Shown here: positions 53,363 to 63,114 of the stretch, piece by piece
How the letters are laid out: the number at the start of each line of letters is the position of its first letter
Numbering within the stretch: the stretch's first letter is position 1
From: Rhodobacter sp.
Lineage (GTDB): Bacteria > Pseudomonadota > Alphaproteobacteria > Rhodobacterales > Rhodobacteraceae
Direction: 5' to 3'
Length of the DNA: 64,000 nt
Assembly (NCBI GenBank): GCA_020637515.1
Contig: JACKKG010000001.1
Span: 1 to 64,000 of the forward strand
Notes under the pieces: generated by a model
Database searches by the model: none
What the model saw: only the letters and a program-made list of their open reading frames with translations
Told to the model about the DNA's origin: nothing
Translations under genes and position numbers: made by a program

Positions 53363-54062
53363 TCACGCCACCCTTCAGGCACGCTTTCATGCCGCGCTTT
53401 GGCAAACCGAACCGCCCGAGGGCCTGGATCCGCGCCGCTTCGCCGTCTACCGCAACAATGTCCAGCACGGCCTCTCCCGCGCGCTCGCCACCCGATTCCC
53501 GGTGATCGAACGCCTGGTGGGCGCCGAATTCTTCGCCCGGATGGCCCGCGTCTTTGCCGCCGCCCATCCTCCCGCGACCCCGGTTCTGCTGGCCTGGGGC
53601 AAGGACTTCGCGGCCTTCCTGGAAACCTTTCCGCCGCTCGCCGGTCTGCCCTATCTGCCCGATGTCGCGCGGCTGGAATGGGCGCGCGGGCGCGCCTATC
53701 ACGCCGCCGACGCCCCCGTGGCCGATCCCGCCCGGCTTGGCCACGGCGACCCGGCGCGGCTGCGCCTGACCCTCGCGCCCTCGGTCCGGGCCTGGGCCAG
53801 CCGCTGGCCCGCCCTGTCGATCTGGCGGCAGAACCAGCCCGGCGCCGTCGCCGCCCCGCTCGGCCAGGCCCCCGAACAGGCGCTGGTCGCGCGCACCCCG
53901 GCGTTTTCGGTGATCGTCGAGCCGCTCACCCCGGACGGGCACGCCACCCTCGCCGCCCTTCTCGCCGGCCACCCGCTGGGTCAGGCCACGATGGGCACCG
54001 ACCCAACCCCGCTGCTGACGCTGCTGCTGCGCCACGGCCTCATCACCGCGATCGGAGACTGA
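53346..54062 (+). CDS. bufC1: DUF2063 partner protein of the MNIO enzyme (HvfC/BufC-like)
   Basis: A 238-residue protein with the DUF2063 N-terminal domain: LQARFHAALWQTEPPEGLDP, then FAVYRNNVQHGLSRALATRF, then PVIERLVGAEFFARMARVFA. Such partners bind precursor and present it to the MNIO enzyme. It overlaps bufB1, ensuring equal production, and ends one base before doxX. Confidence 0.88.
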   Translation: MTGPFDHATLQARFHAALWQTEPPEGLDPRRFAVYRNNVQHGLSRALATRFPVIERLVGAEFFARMARVFAAAHPPATPVLLAWGKDFAAFLETFPPLAGLPYLPDVARLEWARGRAYHAADAPVADPARLGHGDPARLRLTLAPSVRAWASRWPALSIWRQNQPGAVAAPLGQAPEQALVARTPAFSVIVEPLTPDGHATLAALLAGHPLGQATMGTDPTPLLTLLLRHGLITAIGD

Positions 54063-54063
54063 C

Positions 54064-54528
54064 ATGACCCAGACCCCCGCCACCCCAAGCGGCCTCAGGG
54101 CGCGCCTGGGCGCGCTCAACGCCGCCGCCGGGCGCTGCGTGCCGGCCGACCTCGCGCAACTGGCCGCACGGGTCTTCGTCGCGATGGTCTTCTGGCAATC
54201 CGCCCGCACCAAGGTCGAGGGGCTCTTCACCATCAAGGACTCGACCTGGTATCTGTTCCGCGAGGTCTACGCCCTGCCGCTGATCCCCCCTCAGATCGCG
54301 GCGGTGCTGGCCACCACGGCGGAACACCTGCTGTCGGCGCTGTTGATCCTCGGCCTCGCCAGCCGCTTTGCCGCCGCCGGGCTTCTGGTCATGACCGCGG
54401 TGATCGAAATCTTCGTCTTCCCCGAGGCCTGGGTCATGCACGGGCTCTGGGCCGCCAGCCTGCTCGCCGTCCTTGCCCGGGGCCCGGGCCGCGTGTCGCT
54501 GGACCGCCTCCTGCGCCTCGACCGCTGA
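54064..54528 (+). CDS. bufD: DoxX-family membrane protein of the bufferin operon
   Basis: A 154-residue membrane protein with about four helices and DoxX features (ARVFVAMVFWQSARTKVEGL, then FREVYALPLIPPQIAAVLAT, then AEHLLSALLILGL). DoxX proteins commonly end MNIO-type operons, including the Caulobacter gig operon; a role in quinone/redox chemistry or electron supply is suspected but not established. Transcription probably stops at the repeat that follows. Confidence 0.85.
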   Translation: MTQTPATPSGLRARLGALNAAAGRCVPADLAQLAARVFVAMVFWQSARTKVEGLFTIKDSTWYLFREVYALPLIPPQIAAVLATTAEHLLSALLILGLASRFAAAGLLVMTAVIEIFVFPEAWVMHGLWAASLLAVLARGPGRVSLDRLLRLDR

Positions 54529-54535
54529 GCCCCAT

Positions 54536-54620
54536 CATCTTGTCGGAAATACGCACGGGGTTTCCAAAGGGGGGCGTGCCCCCCTTTGGGCGGGGGGTGC
54601 GGGGGGCGGCAGCCCCCCGC
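54536..54620 (+). repeat. Dispersed core-plus-hairpin repeat, copy 4 (diverged)
   Basis: Diverged core catcttgtcggaaatacgca, then two perfect hairpins: ccaaaggggggc/gcccccctttgg and gcggggggc/gccccccgc. It lies between the convergent doxX and aminotransferase genes and looks like a bidirectional terminator. Confidence 0.7.
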
Positions 54621-54624
54621 CTCT

Positions 54625-54684
54625 GTCACGCCGGAACCACCGTCACGCCGGAACCGCGGTCACCCCAGAACCGCCGTCACCGCC
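54625..54684. repeat. 17-bp tandem repeat overlapping a gene end
   Basis: About three and a half units of the type gtcacgccggaaccacc. The first two differ at three bases, the third is more diverged, and a fourth is partial. The aminotransferase stop codon lies inside the third unit, so the array forms the 3' end of that gene. Confidence 0.75.
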
Positions 54685-56030
54685 TCGCGCGTGACCTCGA
54701 CGATCCGGTCCGCCTCGTCCCGCGTCAGGCACAGCGGCGGCGCAAAGCCGATCAGATCGGCCTGCGGCATCGCCCGGGCGATCACGCCGCGCTTCAACAT
54801 CTCGCCCACGACGCGCGGCGCGACCGAACCCACGGGCGCGAACGCCCCGCGCGTGCCCTTGTCCGAGGTCAGCTCGACCGCCACCATCATCCCTTCGCCG
54901 CGCACCTCGCCGACATGGGGATGCCCGCCCACCGCCGCCGCCATCGCGTCGCGCAGATAGGCCCCCGTCGCGCCGGCATTCGCGACGAGGCCCAGCGAAT
55001 CGATCAGGTGCAGGTTCGCCACCCCGGCCGCCGCGCCGATGGGATGCGCGGAATAGGTCCAGCCGTGACCGATGGGCCCGTTCTCGTCCGTGCCCTGGCA
55101 CAGCACGTCCCACATCCGTTGCCCGACGATCGAACCCGACAGCGGCGCATAGGCCGAGGTCAAGCCCTTGGCGATGGTGATCAGATCGGGCTTCAACCCG
55201 TAATGCGCCGAGCCGAACATGCTGCCCAGCCGACCGAAACCGGTGATCACCTCGTCCACGATCAGCAAGATGTCGTGACGATTCAGGATCGCCTGCACCC
55301 CCTCCCAGTAGCCGGCCGGCGGCGGCACGATGCCACCCGTGCCCAGCACCGGCTCACCGATAAAGGCGGCGATCGTCTCGGGGCCCTCGCGTTCGATCAG
55401 CGTCTCCAGCTCGCGCAGCAGGAACGCGGTGAAATCGGCCTCGGTCATGGCGGGGTCGGGGCGGCGGTAGAAATAGGGCGCCTCGGTGTGCAGGACATGG
55501 TCCAGCGGCAGGTCGAATTTCTTGTGGAACAGCTCGAGCCCGGTCAACGAGCCCGACATCAGCCCCGACCCGTGATACCCGCGCCAGCGCGAGATGATCT
55601 TCTTCTTTTTCGGCAAGCCGCGGATGTTGTTGTAATACCAGACCAGCTTGATGTTGGTCTCGTTCGCGTCGGACCCGCCCAGGCCGAAATAGACCCGCGC
55701 CATGCCCTTTGGGGCGCGGTCCATGATCATCTTCGACAGGGTGATCGAGGCCTCGGTCCCATGGCCGACATAGGCGTGGTAATAGGCCAGCTCGCGCGCC
55801 TGCCTGGCGATCGCGTCCGAAATCTCGGTGCGCCCATAACCCACGTTCACGCAATAGAGCCCGGCAAAGGCGTCGAGCAGGCGGTTTCCCTCGCGGTCTG
55901 TGATATGAACCCCCTCGCCGCCGGTGATGATCCGTTGCGGCGCCTCGCCCCGCGCGAATTGCGCCAGATGGGTCGAGGGGTGAAAGAAGCTCTCGCGGTC
56001 CCATTGCGCGAGTTGGTCATTGGTCAGCAT
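54660..56030 (-). CDS. Class III omega-aminotransferase, possibly diaminobutyrate transaminase (DoeD-like)
   Basis: A 456-residue PLP aminotransferase of subgroup III. Asp259 in LLIVDEVITGFGRLG and Lys288 in TIAKGLTSAY are the cofactor residues; GRTEISDAIARQARELAYYH and GLGGSDANETNIKLVWYYNN are typical of omega-amino acid:pyruvate enzymes. It is divergent from a DoeB-like deacetylase, so 2,4-diaminobutyrate from ectoine breakdown is a reasonable donor, but taurine, beta-alanine or polyamines are also possible in this family. The start at MLTNDQLAQW follows aGGAGGg. Confidence 0.85.
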   Translation of the reverse strand: MLTNDQLAQWDRESFFHPSTHLAQFARGEAPQRIITGGEGVHITDREGNRLLDAFAGLYCVNVGYGRTEISDAIARQARELAYYHAYVGHGTEASITLSKMIMDRAPKGMARVYFGLGGSDANETNIKLVWYYNNIRGLPKKKKIISRWRGYHGSGLMSGSLTGLELFHKKFDLPLDHVLHTEAPYFYRRPDPAMTEADFTAFLLRELETLIEREGPETIAAFIGEPVLGTGGIVPPPAGYWEGVQAILNRHDILLIVDEVITGFGRLGSMFGSAHYGLKPDLITIAKGLTSAYAPLSGSIVGQRMWDVLCQGTDENGPIGHGWTYSAHPIGAAAGVANLHLIDSLGLVANAGATGAYLRDAMAAAVGGHPHVGEVRGEGMMVAVELTSDKGTRGAFAPVGSVAPRVVGEMLKRGVIARAMPQADLIGFAPPLCLTRDEADRIVEVTREAVTAVLG

Positions 56031-56136
56031 GATGCCCTCCGTTTGCGGGCGAACGCTAACGCAGGCGGCCGGCGGGGGAAACCCTCTGGCCTCGGCCAAA
56101 TTTCCGGGGCTAGAGTGGGCCGAACGAGAGGTCCCC

Positions 56137-57138
56137 ATGAACGCCACCGCACCCGCCAATCCGATCCGCCCGACCATCCCTCTGGATGCCCCCGGCAAAC
56201 ACCACGGTTTTCTCAAGCTGCCCTGGTCGCGCAATGACAGCGCCTGGGGCGCGGTGATGATCCCCTTGACGGTGGTGGTCAATGGCACCGGGCCGACGGC
56301 GTTGTTGACCGGCGCGAACCATGGCGACGAATACGAGGGGCCGGTCGCCCTGCAAGCCCTCGCGCACGAGCTGGACCCTGCCAGGGTGAACGGCCGCGTG
56401 ATCATCGTGCCCTACATGAACTTGCCGGCGTTTCGCGCCGGCGCGCGCGTGTCGCCGATCGACGGGGGCAACCTGAACCGGGCCTTTCCGGGCGCGCCCG
56501 ACGGCAGTGTCACGCAGAAGATCGCGCATTATTTCAATGACGTGCTGGTGCCGATGGCGGATCTGGTGGTGGATTTCCACTCGGGCGGAAAGACCCTGGA
56601 TTTCCTGCCCTTCGCCTGCGCGCATTACCTGGACGACGCCCGGCAGCAGGCCGCCTGCGTCGCCGCGGTCACGGCCTTCAACGCCCCCTACACGCTGATG
56701 CTGCGCGAGATCGACGCGGTCGGCATGTATGACACCGCGGTCGAGAGCCAGGGCAAGGTTTTCGTCACGACCGAACTGGGCGGCGGCGGCAGTCTCAGCG
56801 CGCGCTCGGCCAGGATCGCGCGGCGGGGGTTGCGCAACGTGCTGATCCACGCCGGCATCCTGACGGGCACAGCCGAGCACGCCGACAGCGTCCTGCTGGA
56901 TATGCCTGACGACGATTGTTACCATATCGCCCCCGCCGCCGGGCTCCTTGAGCCGCTGGTCGATCTGGGCGAGCGCGTGTCGGACGGCGCGCCGCTGGCG
57001 CGGATCTGGCCGGCCGACCGGTCCGGCGAGGCGCCGGCCGTGATCCACGCGCAGCGCGACGGCGTGCTGGCGGCACGGCATTTCCCGGGGCTGATCCAGT
57101 TGGGCGATTGCCTGGCGGTGGTCGCCGTTCAGGCCTGA
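56137..57138 (+). CDS. doeB: DoeB-like N-acetyl-diaminobutyrate deacetylase (succinylglutamate desuccinylase/aspartoacylase family)
   Basis: A 333-residue zinc hydrolase of the AstE/AspA family. GANHGDEYEG near residue 60 (zinc His/Glu) and DFHSGGKTLD near 148 (second His) are the metal site. GKHHGFLKLPWSRNDSAWGA and REIDAVGMYDTAVE are typical of DoeB, which removes acetate from N-acetyl-L-2,4-diaminobutyrate in ectoine catabolism. The usual companion DoeA (ectoine hydrolase) and ectoine importer are not in the window. The 106-base gap to the divergent aminotransferase holds their promoters. Confidence 0.83.
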   Translation: MNATAPANPIRPTIPLDAPGKHHGFLKLPWSRNDSAWGAVMIPLTVVVNGTGPTALLTGANHGDEYEGPVALQALAHELDPARVNGRVIIVPYMNLPAFRAGARVSPIDGGNLNRAFPGAPDGSVTQKIAHYFNDVLVPMADLVVDFHSGGKTLDFLPFACAHYLDDARQQAACVAAVTAFNAPYTLMLREIDAVGMYDTAVESQGKVFVTTELGGGGSLSARSARIARRGLRNVLIHAGILTGTAEHADSVLLDMPDDDCYHIAPAAGLLEPLVDLGERVSDGAPLARIWPADRSGEAPAVIHAQRDGVLAARHFPGLIQLGDCLAVVAVQA

Positions 57139-57167
57139 CGGCCGACCGCCGCAGAACGTGGAAGGGA

Positions 57168-57632
57168 TCAGACCCCCACGCCCGGGCCCAGGCAGGCCAT
57201 CGGCCGGTCGTTCTGCTGCACCTCATACAACTCGGTCCCGGGCCCGTCGGGGCCCTGGAACACCCCGCGCAGCCCGTCGCCGTTCTGATAGAACCGCCAG
57301 CATTGTTCGTTGTCCGGCGCGTTGTCGTAGACGAAGCAGATGTTGCCGCCGCGTTCGTACCAGTGCCCGTCCTGGCAATCGTCGCCATTGAAGGCCCAGC
57401 GCACCTGACGGTCTGGCAAGTATTGTTCGACCCCGTAGGGCGTGCCCTGGAACGCATAGCTCAGGGTCCGGCCCAGGGTATAGGCGTCGAACGCCTCGGC
57501 CGACAGGGCGGGACCATCAGGCGCGACCTGCGGCGCCGCGTCCGGTTTGGACGGGACTTGCGCCAAGGCGGGCGGCGACAGGGCCGGCAGCGCAAGGGCC
57601 AGCGCCAGCGCGGCGAGGGGGATGGATCGCAT
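57168..57632 (-). CDS. Secreted protein of unknown function with four cysteines
   Basis: A 154-residue protein with a Sec signal peptide (about 1-24, ending ALA). The mature part has four cysteines (86, 99, 111, 147) spaced as for two disulfides and many aromatic residues (WAFNGDDCQDGHWYERGGNI, then CFVYDN). I do not recognise a named domain; similar small periplasmic proteins are common in Rhodobacteraceae. It is 107 bases downstream of the AlkB-like gene on the same strand. Confidence 0.7.
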   Translation of the reverse strand: MRSIPLAALALALALPALSPPALAQVPSKPDAAPQVAPDGPALSAEAFDAYTLGRTLSYAFQGTPYGVEQYLPDRQVRWAFNGDDCQDGHWYERGGNICFVYDNAPDNEQCWRFYQNGDGLRGVFQGPDGPGTELYEVQQNDRPMACLGPGVGV

Positions 57633-57739
57633 CGACACCTCCACAAAGCGTTCGGGACCCCGGCCGCCGGCGGGGTGCGGGCGAACGGAGAACCGCCTCA
57701 CTGTGCCAGAGCCAGGCTCGCGCGACCAGCCGCGGGCCG

Positions 57740-58771
57740 TCACGTTGCCGCGAGTCCGCCTGCCGCGCGCCCGGCGGCGAGCCGCACCAGTCGCGGGTCC
57801 ATCACCCGCCGCCAAAGGGGTGGCACCAGCGCCAGCACCGCCATGGCGGGCAGCGGCGCGGGCAGCATCGGCGCGCCGTCGGGAAGGATCAGCTGCGGAT
57901 AGGGGCGCGCGGGATGGGCGTGGTGATCCGAATGGCGCGGCGCGTTCAGCGTCACGGCCGAGGAATACCACCCGGCCGCGTTCCACGAATGGCCCGCGCC
58001 GACCGGCTCATAGCGCCCCTCGGACGTGCGGGATCGCCTGAGCCCGTAGTGCTGGACGTAATCCGACAGCAGCAGCTGCGCCTGCACATGCGAGGCCAGA
58101 AGCAGGTAGACCGCCAACCCCTTTGGCCCGAACAGCGCCAGGGCCAGCGCGATCAGGCCCAGCGCACCCCCCAGATACAGCGCGTAGGGGTTGCGCCGTC
58201 GCCCCTGGGCGCGCGCCGAAAGCGCCCGCTCGGCCGCCAGCCCGGCCCGGAAACTGCCGATCCAGGCGCGCGGCAGAAACCGCCAGTAGCCCTGCCCGCG
58301 CCGCGCCGAATTGGGGTCGTCGGGCGTCGCCACATGGACGTGGTGCACCAGCCGGTGCGCGGACACGTGGTGCCCGAACAGAAAGGTCACATAAACCGCC
58401 ACGCCCAGCCGCATCAGCCAGCGGTCGGCGCGGTGGATCAGCTCATGCGCCGCCGGGTTGCCGACCTGACCGAAATAGAGCCCGAAACCGATCACCCCCG
58501 CCAGCCAGTCGGCGCCGTGCAGCCGCCCCGTCAGCGCCCACAGCGCAACCGGCATCAGCACCAGTTGCAGCGTCCCCGTCAGCGCCAGCAGGCCGTCGCC
58601 GGCGGGAAAGGCGCCCTCGCGCGGTGCCAGCGCGGTCAGCGGGTCCATGGCCAGCCAGAACGCCCCGACCGACAGCGGCGCCAGCCAGATCCAGACGCCG
58701 CCCCAGACCACCCCCGCGACCAGCAGGGCGGCGGGCAAAAGCGTGGCGATGGCAAAGGCATAAAGGCGCAT
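57740..58771 (-). CDS. AlkB-like alkane 1-monooxygenase / membrane fatty-acid desaturase family
   Basis: A 343-residue membrane protein with at least six helices and the histidine boxes of the di-iron AlkB family: HELIHR near residue 110, HHVSAHRLVHH near 137, and LNAPRHSDHHAHP near 277. AlkB enzymes hydroxylate terminal carbons of alkanes. No rubredoxin or rubredoxin reductase lies nearby, so electron supply and real substrate are open; a lipid or hydrocarbon role is possible. The start is at MRLYAFAIATLL, over a longer form with a cysteine-rich N-terminus. Confidence 0.83.
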   Translation of the reverse strand: MRLYAFAIATLLPAALLVAGVVWGGVWIWLAPLSVGAFWLAMDPLTALAPREGAFPAGDGLLALTGTLQLVLMPVALWALTGRLHGADWLAGVIGFGLYFGQVGNPAAHELIHRADRWLMRLGVAVYVTFLFGHHVSAHRLVHHVHVATPDDPNSARRGQGYWRFLPRAWIGSFRAGLAAERALSARAQGRRRNPYALYLGGALGLIALALALFGPKGLAVYLLLASHVQAQLLLSDYVQHYGLRRSRTSEGRYEPVGAGHSWNAAGWYSSAVTLNAPRHSDHHAHPARPYPQLILPDGAPMLPAPLPAMAVLALVPPLWRRVMDPRLVRLAAGRAAGGLAAT

Positions 58772-58887
58772 GGCGTGACGATACCCCAAGCCCGGGCAAC
58801 ACAGAAGAGGCTGCCGCCCCTTCCATCCCCGGCCCGCACAGGCTAGGTGCAAGGAGTAAACAAAGGCCCAACCGGCGCGGAGGCCCC

Positions 58888-59898
<1,011 letters not shown>

Positions 59899-59928
59899 CG
59901 CCGCCCACCCCAGCACAGGTTCCACGCC

Positions 59929-60828
59929 ATGAGCGACTGGCTGATTTCGCAGGAAGGCACGCAGACCGGGCTCTACCTGTCGATGGGCTTTGCCCTGGCG
60001 GCGGCGGTGCTGCACGCGATCTTCGGCGCCTTGCAAAAGGGCCGGCACGATCCCTGGCTGTCTCGCGCGGCGATCGACACGGTGATCTTCGTGCTGGCGA
60101 CGCCGGTCGCGCTGACGCTGGTGCCCTGGCCGGCCCCCCATCTGTGGCTGATCTTTGCCGGGGCCTGGGTCATTCATACCGTCTACAAGATCCTGCAGGC
60201 GATGACCTACACGCGCGGGGCCTATACCGTGGTCTATCCCGTGGTGCGCGGCACCGGACCGCTGTTCGCGGTGCTGGGCGCCGGTCTGATCTTTGGCGAG
60301 CATTTCAACGGCTGGCAGTGGTTCGGCGTGGCGGTGCTGCTGTCGGGGATCTATGGCCTTGCGCTTTACAACCTGCGCAAGTTGACCGTGGGGCGCGACA
60401 GACTGGTGCCGGCGCTGGGCTTTGCCGTGGCGACCGGGGCCATGGTCGCGCTCTATACCACCTATGACGCCTATGGCATTCGCGCGACCGAGAACCCGTT
60501 CACCTTCCTGGCGTGGTTCTTTGTCCTGGACAGCCTGTTCATGCCCGTGGTCGGCGCCCGCCGGCTGGTCGCGCTGCCGCGCGCCGAGCTGGTGGCCCTG
60601 CTCAAGCGCGGCTTTGTCGGCGCGATCGTCGCCTTCGCCAGTTTCGGCGGCATCATGCTGGCGACGCGGTTGGGACCGGTCGGCCAGGCGGCGGTTTTGC
60701 GCGAGACCTCGACCGTGTTCTCGGCGCTGATCGGCTGGCTGATGCTGGGCGAACACACCGGCCCGCGCCGCGTCGCGCTGATGGCGATGATCGCGGCCGG
60801 GGCGGTGATCGTGCAGCTGGCCGCCTAG
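59929..60828 (+). CDS. EamA-like DMT transporter
   Basis: A 299-residue protein with about ten hydrophobic helices and weak EamA similarity in both halves (YTRGAYTVVYPVVRGTGPLF; GPVGQAAVLRETSTVFSALI). Substrate unknown. It lies 30 bases behind ftsY. Its stop codon is shared with that of the convergent hydrolase gene (ctag). Confidence 0.82.
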   Translation: MSDWLISQEGTQTGLYLSMGFALAAAVLHAIFGALQKGRHDPWLSRAAIDTVIFVLATPVALTLVPWPAPHLWLIFAGAWVIHTVYKILQAMTYTRGAYTVVYPVVRGTGPLFAVLGAGLIFGEHFNGWQWFGVAVLLSGIYGLALYNLRKLTVGRDRLVPALGFAVATGAMVALYTTYDAYGIRATENPFTFLAWFFVLDSLFMPVVGARRLVALPRAELVALLKRGFVGAIVAFASFGGIMLATRLGPVGQAAVLRETSTVFSALIGWLMLGEHTGPRRVALMAMIAAGAVIVQLAA

Positions 60829-61730
60829 CGCAGCGCCGCAACGAAGTCCGCGACCATCGCCACGATCAGGGGCGCCAGCGCAGGCGTGATGATGTGCCCC
60901 ATGCCCGGCAGGGCGCGAAACGCGGCGCCGGGGATCGTCGCGGCGATCTCGCGGCCCAGATCCAGGGGGATCAGCGTGTCGTCCTCGCCGTGAAGGACCA
61001 GCGTGGGCAACCGCGTGCGCGCCAGCCCGGGACGGCGGTCGGGCGCACCGGACAGCGCCATGACCTGCCGGTTCATCCCCTCGGGATCGACGCCGCGGTC
61101 AAAGGCGACCTCTGCCATGGCGCGAATTGCGTCCTCGGGCATGGGGTAGCCGGGGCTGCCCCATTTGCCGTGTTCCTCGACCTGGGCGTCCAGATACTGC
61201 GCGCGGGTGCGCGGGCGAACCAGCAGGGCCTCGGCCCGGGCCAGCGCGGCAACCGCGTCGGCGCCGGCCTCGGCGCCCAGGGGTCGGCAGGCCGACATCA
61301 CGATCACCGCAGACAACAGCCGATCCGGCGCGTCCAGCATCAGTTGCTGCACGACCATGCCGCCCATGGAAATCCCGAAGACATGCGCCCGCTCGATCGC
61401 CAGCGCATCCATGAGCCCGGTCACATCCGCCGCGAGATCGCCGATGCCATAGGGCGCGGGCAGGGCCTCGCCCCGCCGCAACCGGTCCAGGATCGAATCG
61501 GCGTCGGCCGGCTGCCCGGGCACCGGGCAGCGTTGCGACAGGCCGACATCGCGGTTGTCGAAGATCACGGTGCGAAAGCCGCGCGCGGCGAAGCCGTCGA
61601 TCAGCGCGGCAGGCCAATGCGCCATCTGGCTGCCCTGCCCGCGGATCAGGATCAGCGGCACGCCGTTGTGCGGACCGTGATCCTCGATCGCCAATGAGAT
61701 GCCGTTCGCGCGGATATGCTGCACGCCCAT
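60825..61730 (-). CDS. Alpha/beta hydrolase
   Basis: A 301-residue hydrolase with the serine nucleophile elbow GISMGGMVVQQLML near residue 118, FDNRDVGLS near 58, and the acid/base in HGEDDTLIP and GMGHII. Substrate unknown; esterase or lactonase activity is typical. Its start overlaps the M20 peptidase stop (TGATG), so it is coupled to that gene and the two may act on related amide or ester compounds. A GTG one codon earlier is an alternative start. Confidence 0.8.
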   Translation of the reverse strand: MGVQHIRANGISLAIEDHGPHNGVPLILIRGQGSQMAHWPAALIDGFAARGFRTVIFDNRDVGLSQRCPVPGQPADADSILDRLRRGEALPAPYGIGDLAADVTGLMDALAIERAHVFGISMGGMVVQQLMLDAPDRLLSAVIVMSACRPLGAEAGADAVAALARAEALLVRPRTRAQYLDAQVEEHGKWGSPGYPMPEDAIRAMAEVAFDRGVDPEGMNRQVMALSGAPDRRPGLARTRLPTLVLHGEDDTLIPLDLGREIAATIPGAAFRALPGMGHIITPALAPLIVAMVADFVAALR

Positions 61731-62884
61731 CACGCGGCGCCCCGGGTCTCGACCATGCGGATGTAATAGGCCGACCCCAGCGTCAGAAAGGCGTCGTCAA
61801 AGTTGAAACCGGGGTTGTGCAACGCGGGGCCGATCCCGTGGCCGATGGTGCATTGCACCCCCGGCACGATCTGCGCCATGTCCGCGAAATCCTCGGAGCC
61901 CATGACGCGTTCGGTGCGCAACTCGGCCTTGTCGCCGACCAGGTCCCGGGCGACCGCATAGACGTGCTGCGACAGGGTGGGGTCGTTTTCCAGCACGTCG
62001 AAGACATTGCGCATGTCGAGCTTGACCTCGATCCCGTGCGCGGCGGCGGTGCCGTCGCACAGCGCCTGCATCCGCTCGGTCACCCGGGCCGCCGCGTCCC
62101 GGTTGAAATAGCGCACGGTGCCGGCCAGCGTCGCCACCTCGGGGATGACGTTATAGGCCGCGCCGGCGTGGAACTGCGTGACCGAGACCACCACCGGATC
62201 GGTCGGCTTGATGTTGCGCGAGACGATGGTCTGGATCTGCCCGACCAGCGAGGCGGCGATCACCAGGCTGTCGATGCCGGTTTCCGGCGAGGCCGCGTGG
62301 CAGCCCTTTGCGGTGATGGTGATGTCGAAGAAATTCGCCCCCGCCAGCGCCGGCCCGGGGGTCACGCCGATCACGCCGGGCGCCTGATAGGGCGAGTTGT
62401 GCAGCGTATAGACCTCGTCGCAGGGAAACCGGTCGAACAGCCCGTCGGCGATCATCGCGCGGGCGCCACCGAGGCCTTCCTCGGCCGGCTGGAAGATGAA
62501 CACCGCGGTGCCGGCGAAATCGGGATCCTCGGCCAGGTAGCGCGCGGCGCCCAGCAGCATCGTGGTGTGCGCGTCATGGCCACAGGCGTGCATCACGCCG
62601 GGCGTCTTCGAGGCATAGGGCAGGTTGGTCTGTTCGTGGATCGGCAGCGCGTCCATGTCGGCGCGCAGCCCGATGGTGCGCCCCGGTCGGTTGCCCTTGA
62701 GCACGCCGACCACGCCGGTCTTGCCCAGGCCCGTCGTCACCGCGAGTCCCAGCCGTTGCAGCTCGGCGGCGACGATGGCCGCGGTGCGGACCTCCTGAAA
62801 GCCCAGTTCGGGGTGCTGGTGCAGGTCGCGGCGGATCGCCGTCAGATCGGACGCATAGTCCTGAAGTCGCTGGGGAATGGTCAT
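61730..62884 (-). CDS. M20-family amidohydrolase (hippurate hydrolase-like)
   Basis: A 384-residue M20D metallopeptidase. Metal and catalytic motifs are visible: LRADMDALPIHEQ near residue 73, MHACGHDAHT near 98, FQPAEEGLGGA near 131, and the C-terminal MGSEDFADM near 344 and GHGIGPALHNPGFNF near 357. Family members cleave N-acyl amino acids such as hippurate or N-acetyl amino acids. It is followed by a coupled alpha/beta hydrolase. The start at MTIPQRLQDY gives a normal N-terminus. Confidence 0.88.
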   Translation of the reverse strand: MTIPQRLQDYASDLTAIRRDLHQHPELGFQEVRTAAIVAAELQRLGLAVTTGLGKTGVVGVLKGNRPGRTIGLRADMDALPIHEQTNLPYASKTPGVMHACGHDAHTTMLLGAARYLAEDPDFAGTAVFIFQPAEEGLGGARAMIADGLFDRFPCDEVYTLHNSPYQAPGVIGVTPGPALAGANFFDITITAKGCHAASPETGIDSLVIAASLVGQIQTIVSRNIKPTDPVVVSVTQFHAGAAYNVIPEVATLAGTVRYFNRDAAARVTERMQALCDGTAAAHGIEVKLDMRNVFDVLENDPTLSQHVYAVARDLVGDKAELRTERVMGSEDFADMAQIVPGVQCTIGHGIGPALHNPGFNFDDAFLTLGSAYYIRMVETRGAA

Positions 62885-62967
62885 GGCAAGGCTCCTGTTC
62901 GAGGACCGCAGGCTGACGCGGCGCCCTGGGGGATGCAACCGGAATCGCGCGGTGCGGGTGGCGGCCG

Positions 62968-63017
62968 CCGGGGGCCAGCCCCCGGACCCCCGGGATATTT
63001 GACGCACAAAGAAGGGG
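62968..63017 (-). repeat. Dispersed core-plus-hairpin repeat, copy 5 (minus strand)
   Basis: On the minus strand: ccccttctttgtgcgtcaaa, then tatcccgggggt and a 7-bp stem (ccggggg / cccccgg). Unlike copies 1, 2 and 4 it lies between divergent genes, reading toward the M20 gene, so it is not simply a gene-end terminator. Confidence 0.72.
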
Positions 63018-63114
63018 CATTTGAGTCAAATTGTCGGCAATGGTCGCGGGCTTGCGGCGGCCGCGGCAGGCACTAGATTGGAGGGGACAGTCCGATGAAA
63101 GCCCGGCCCCGCCC

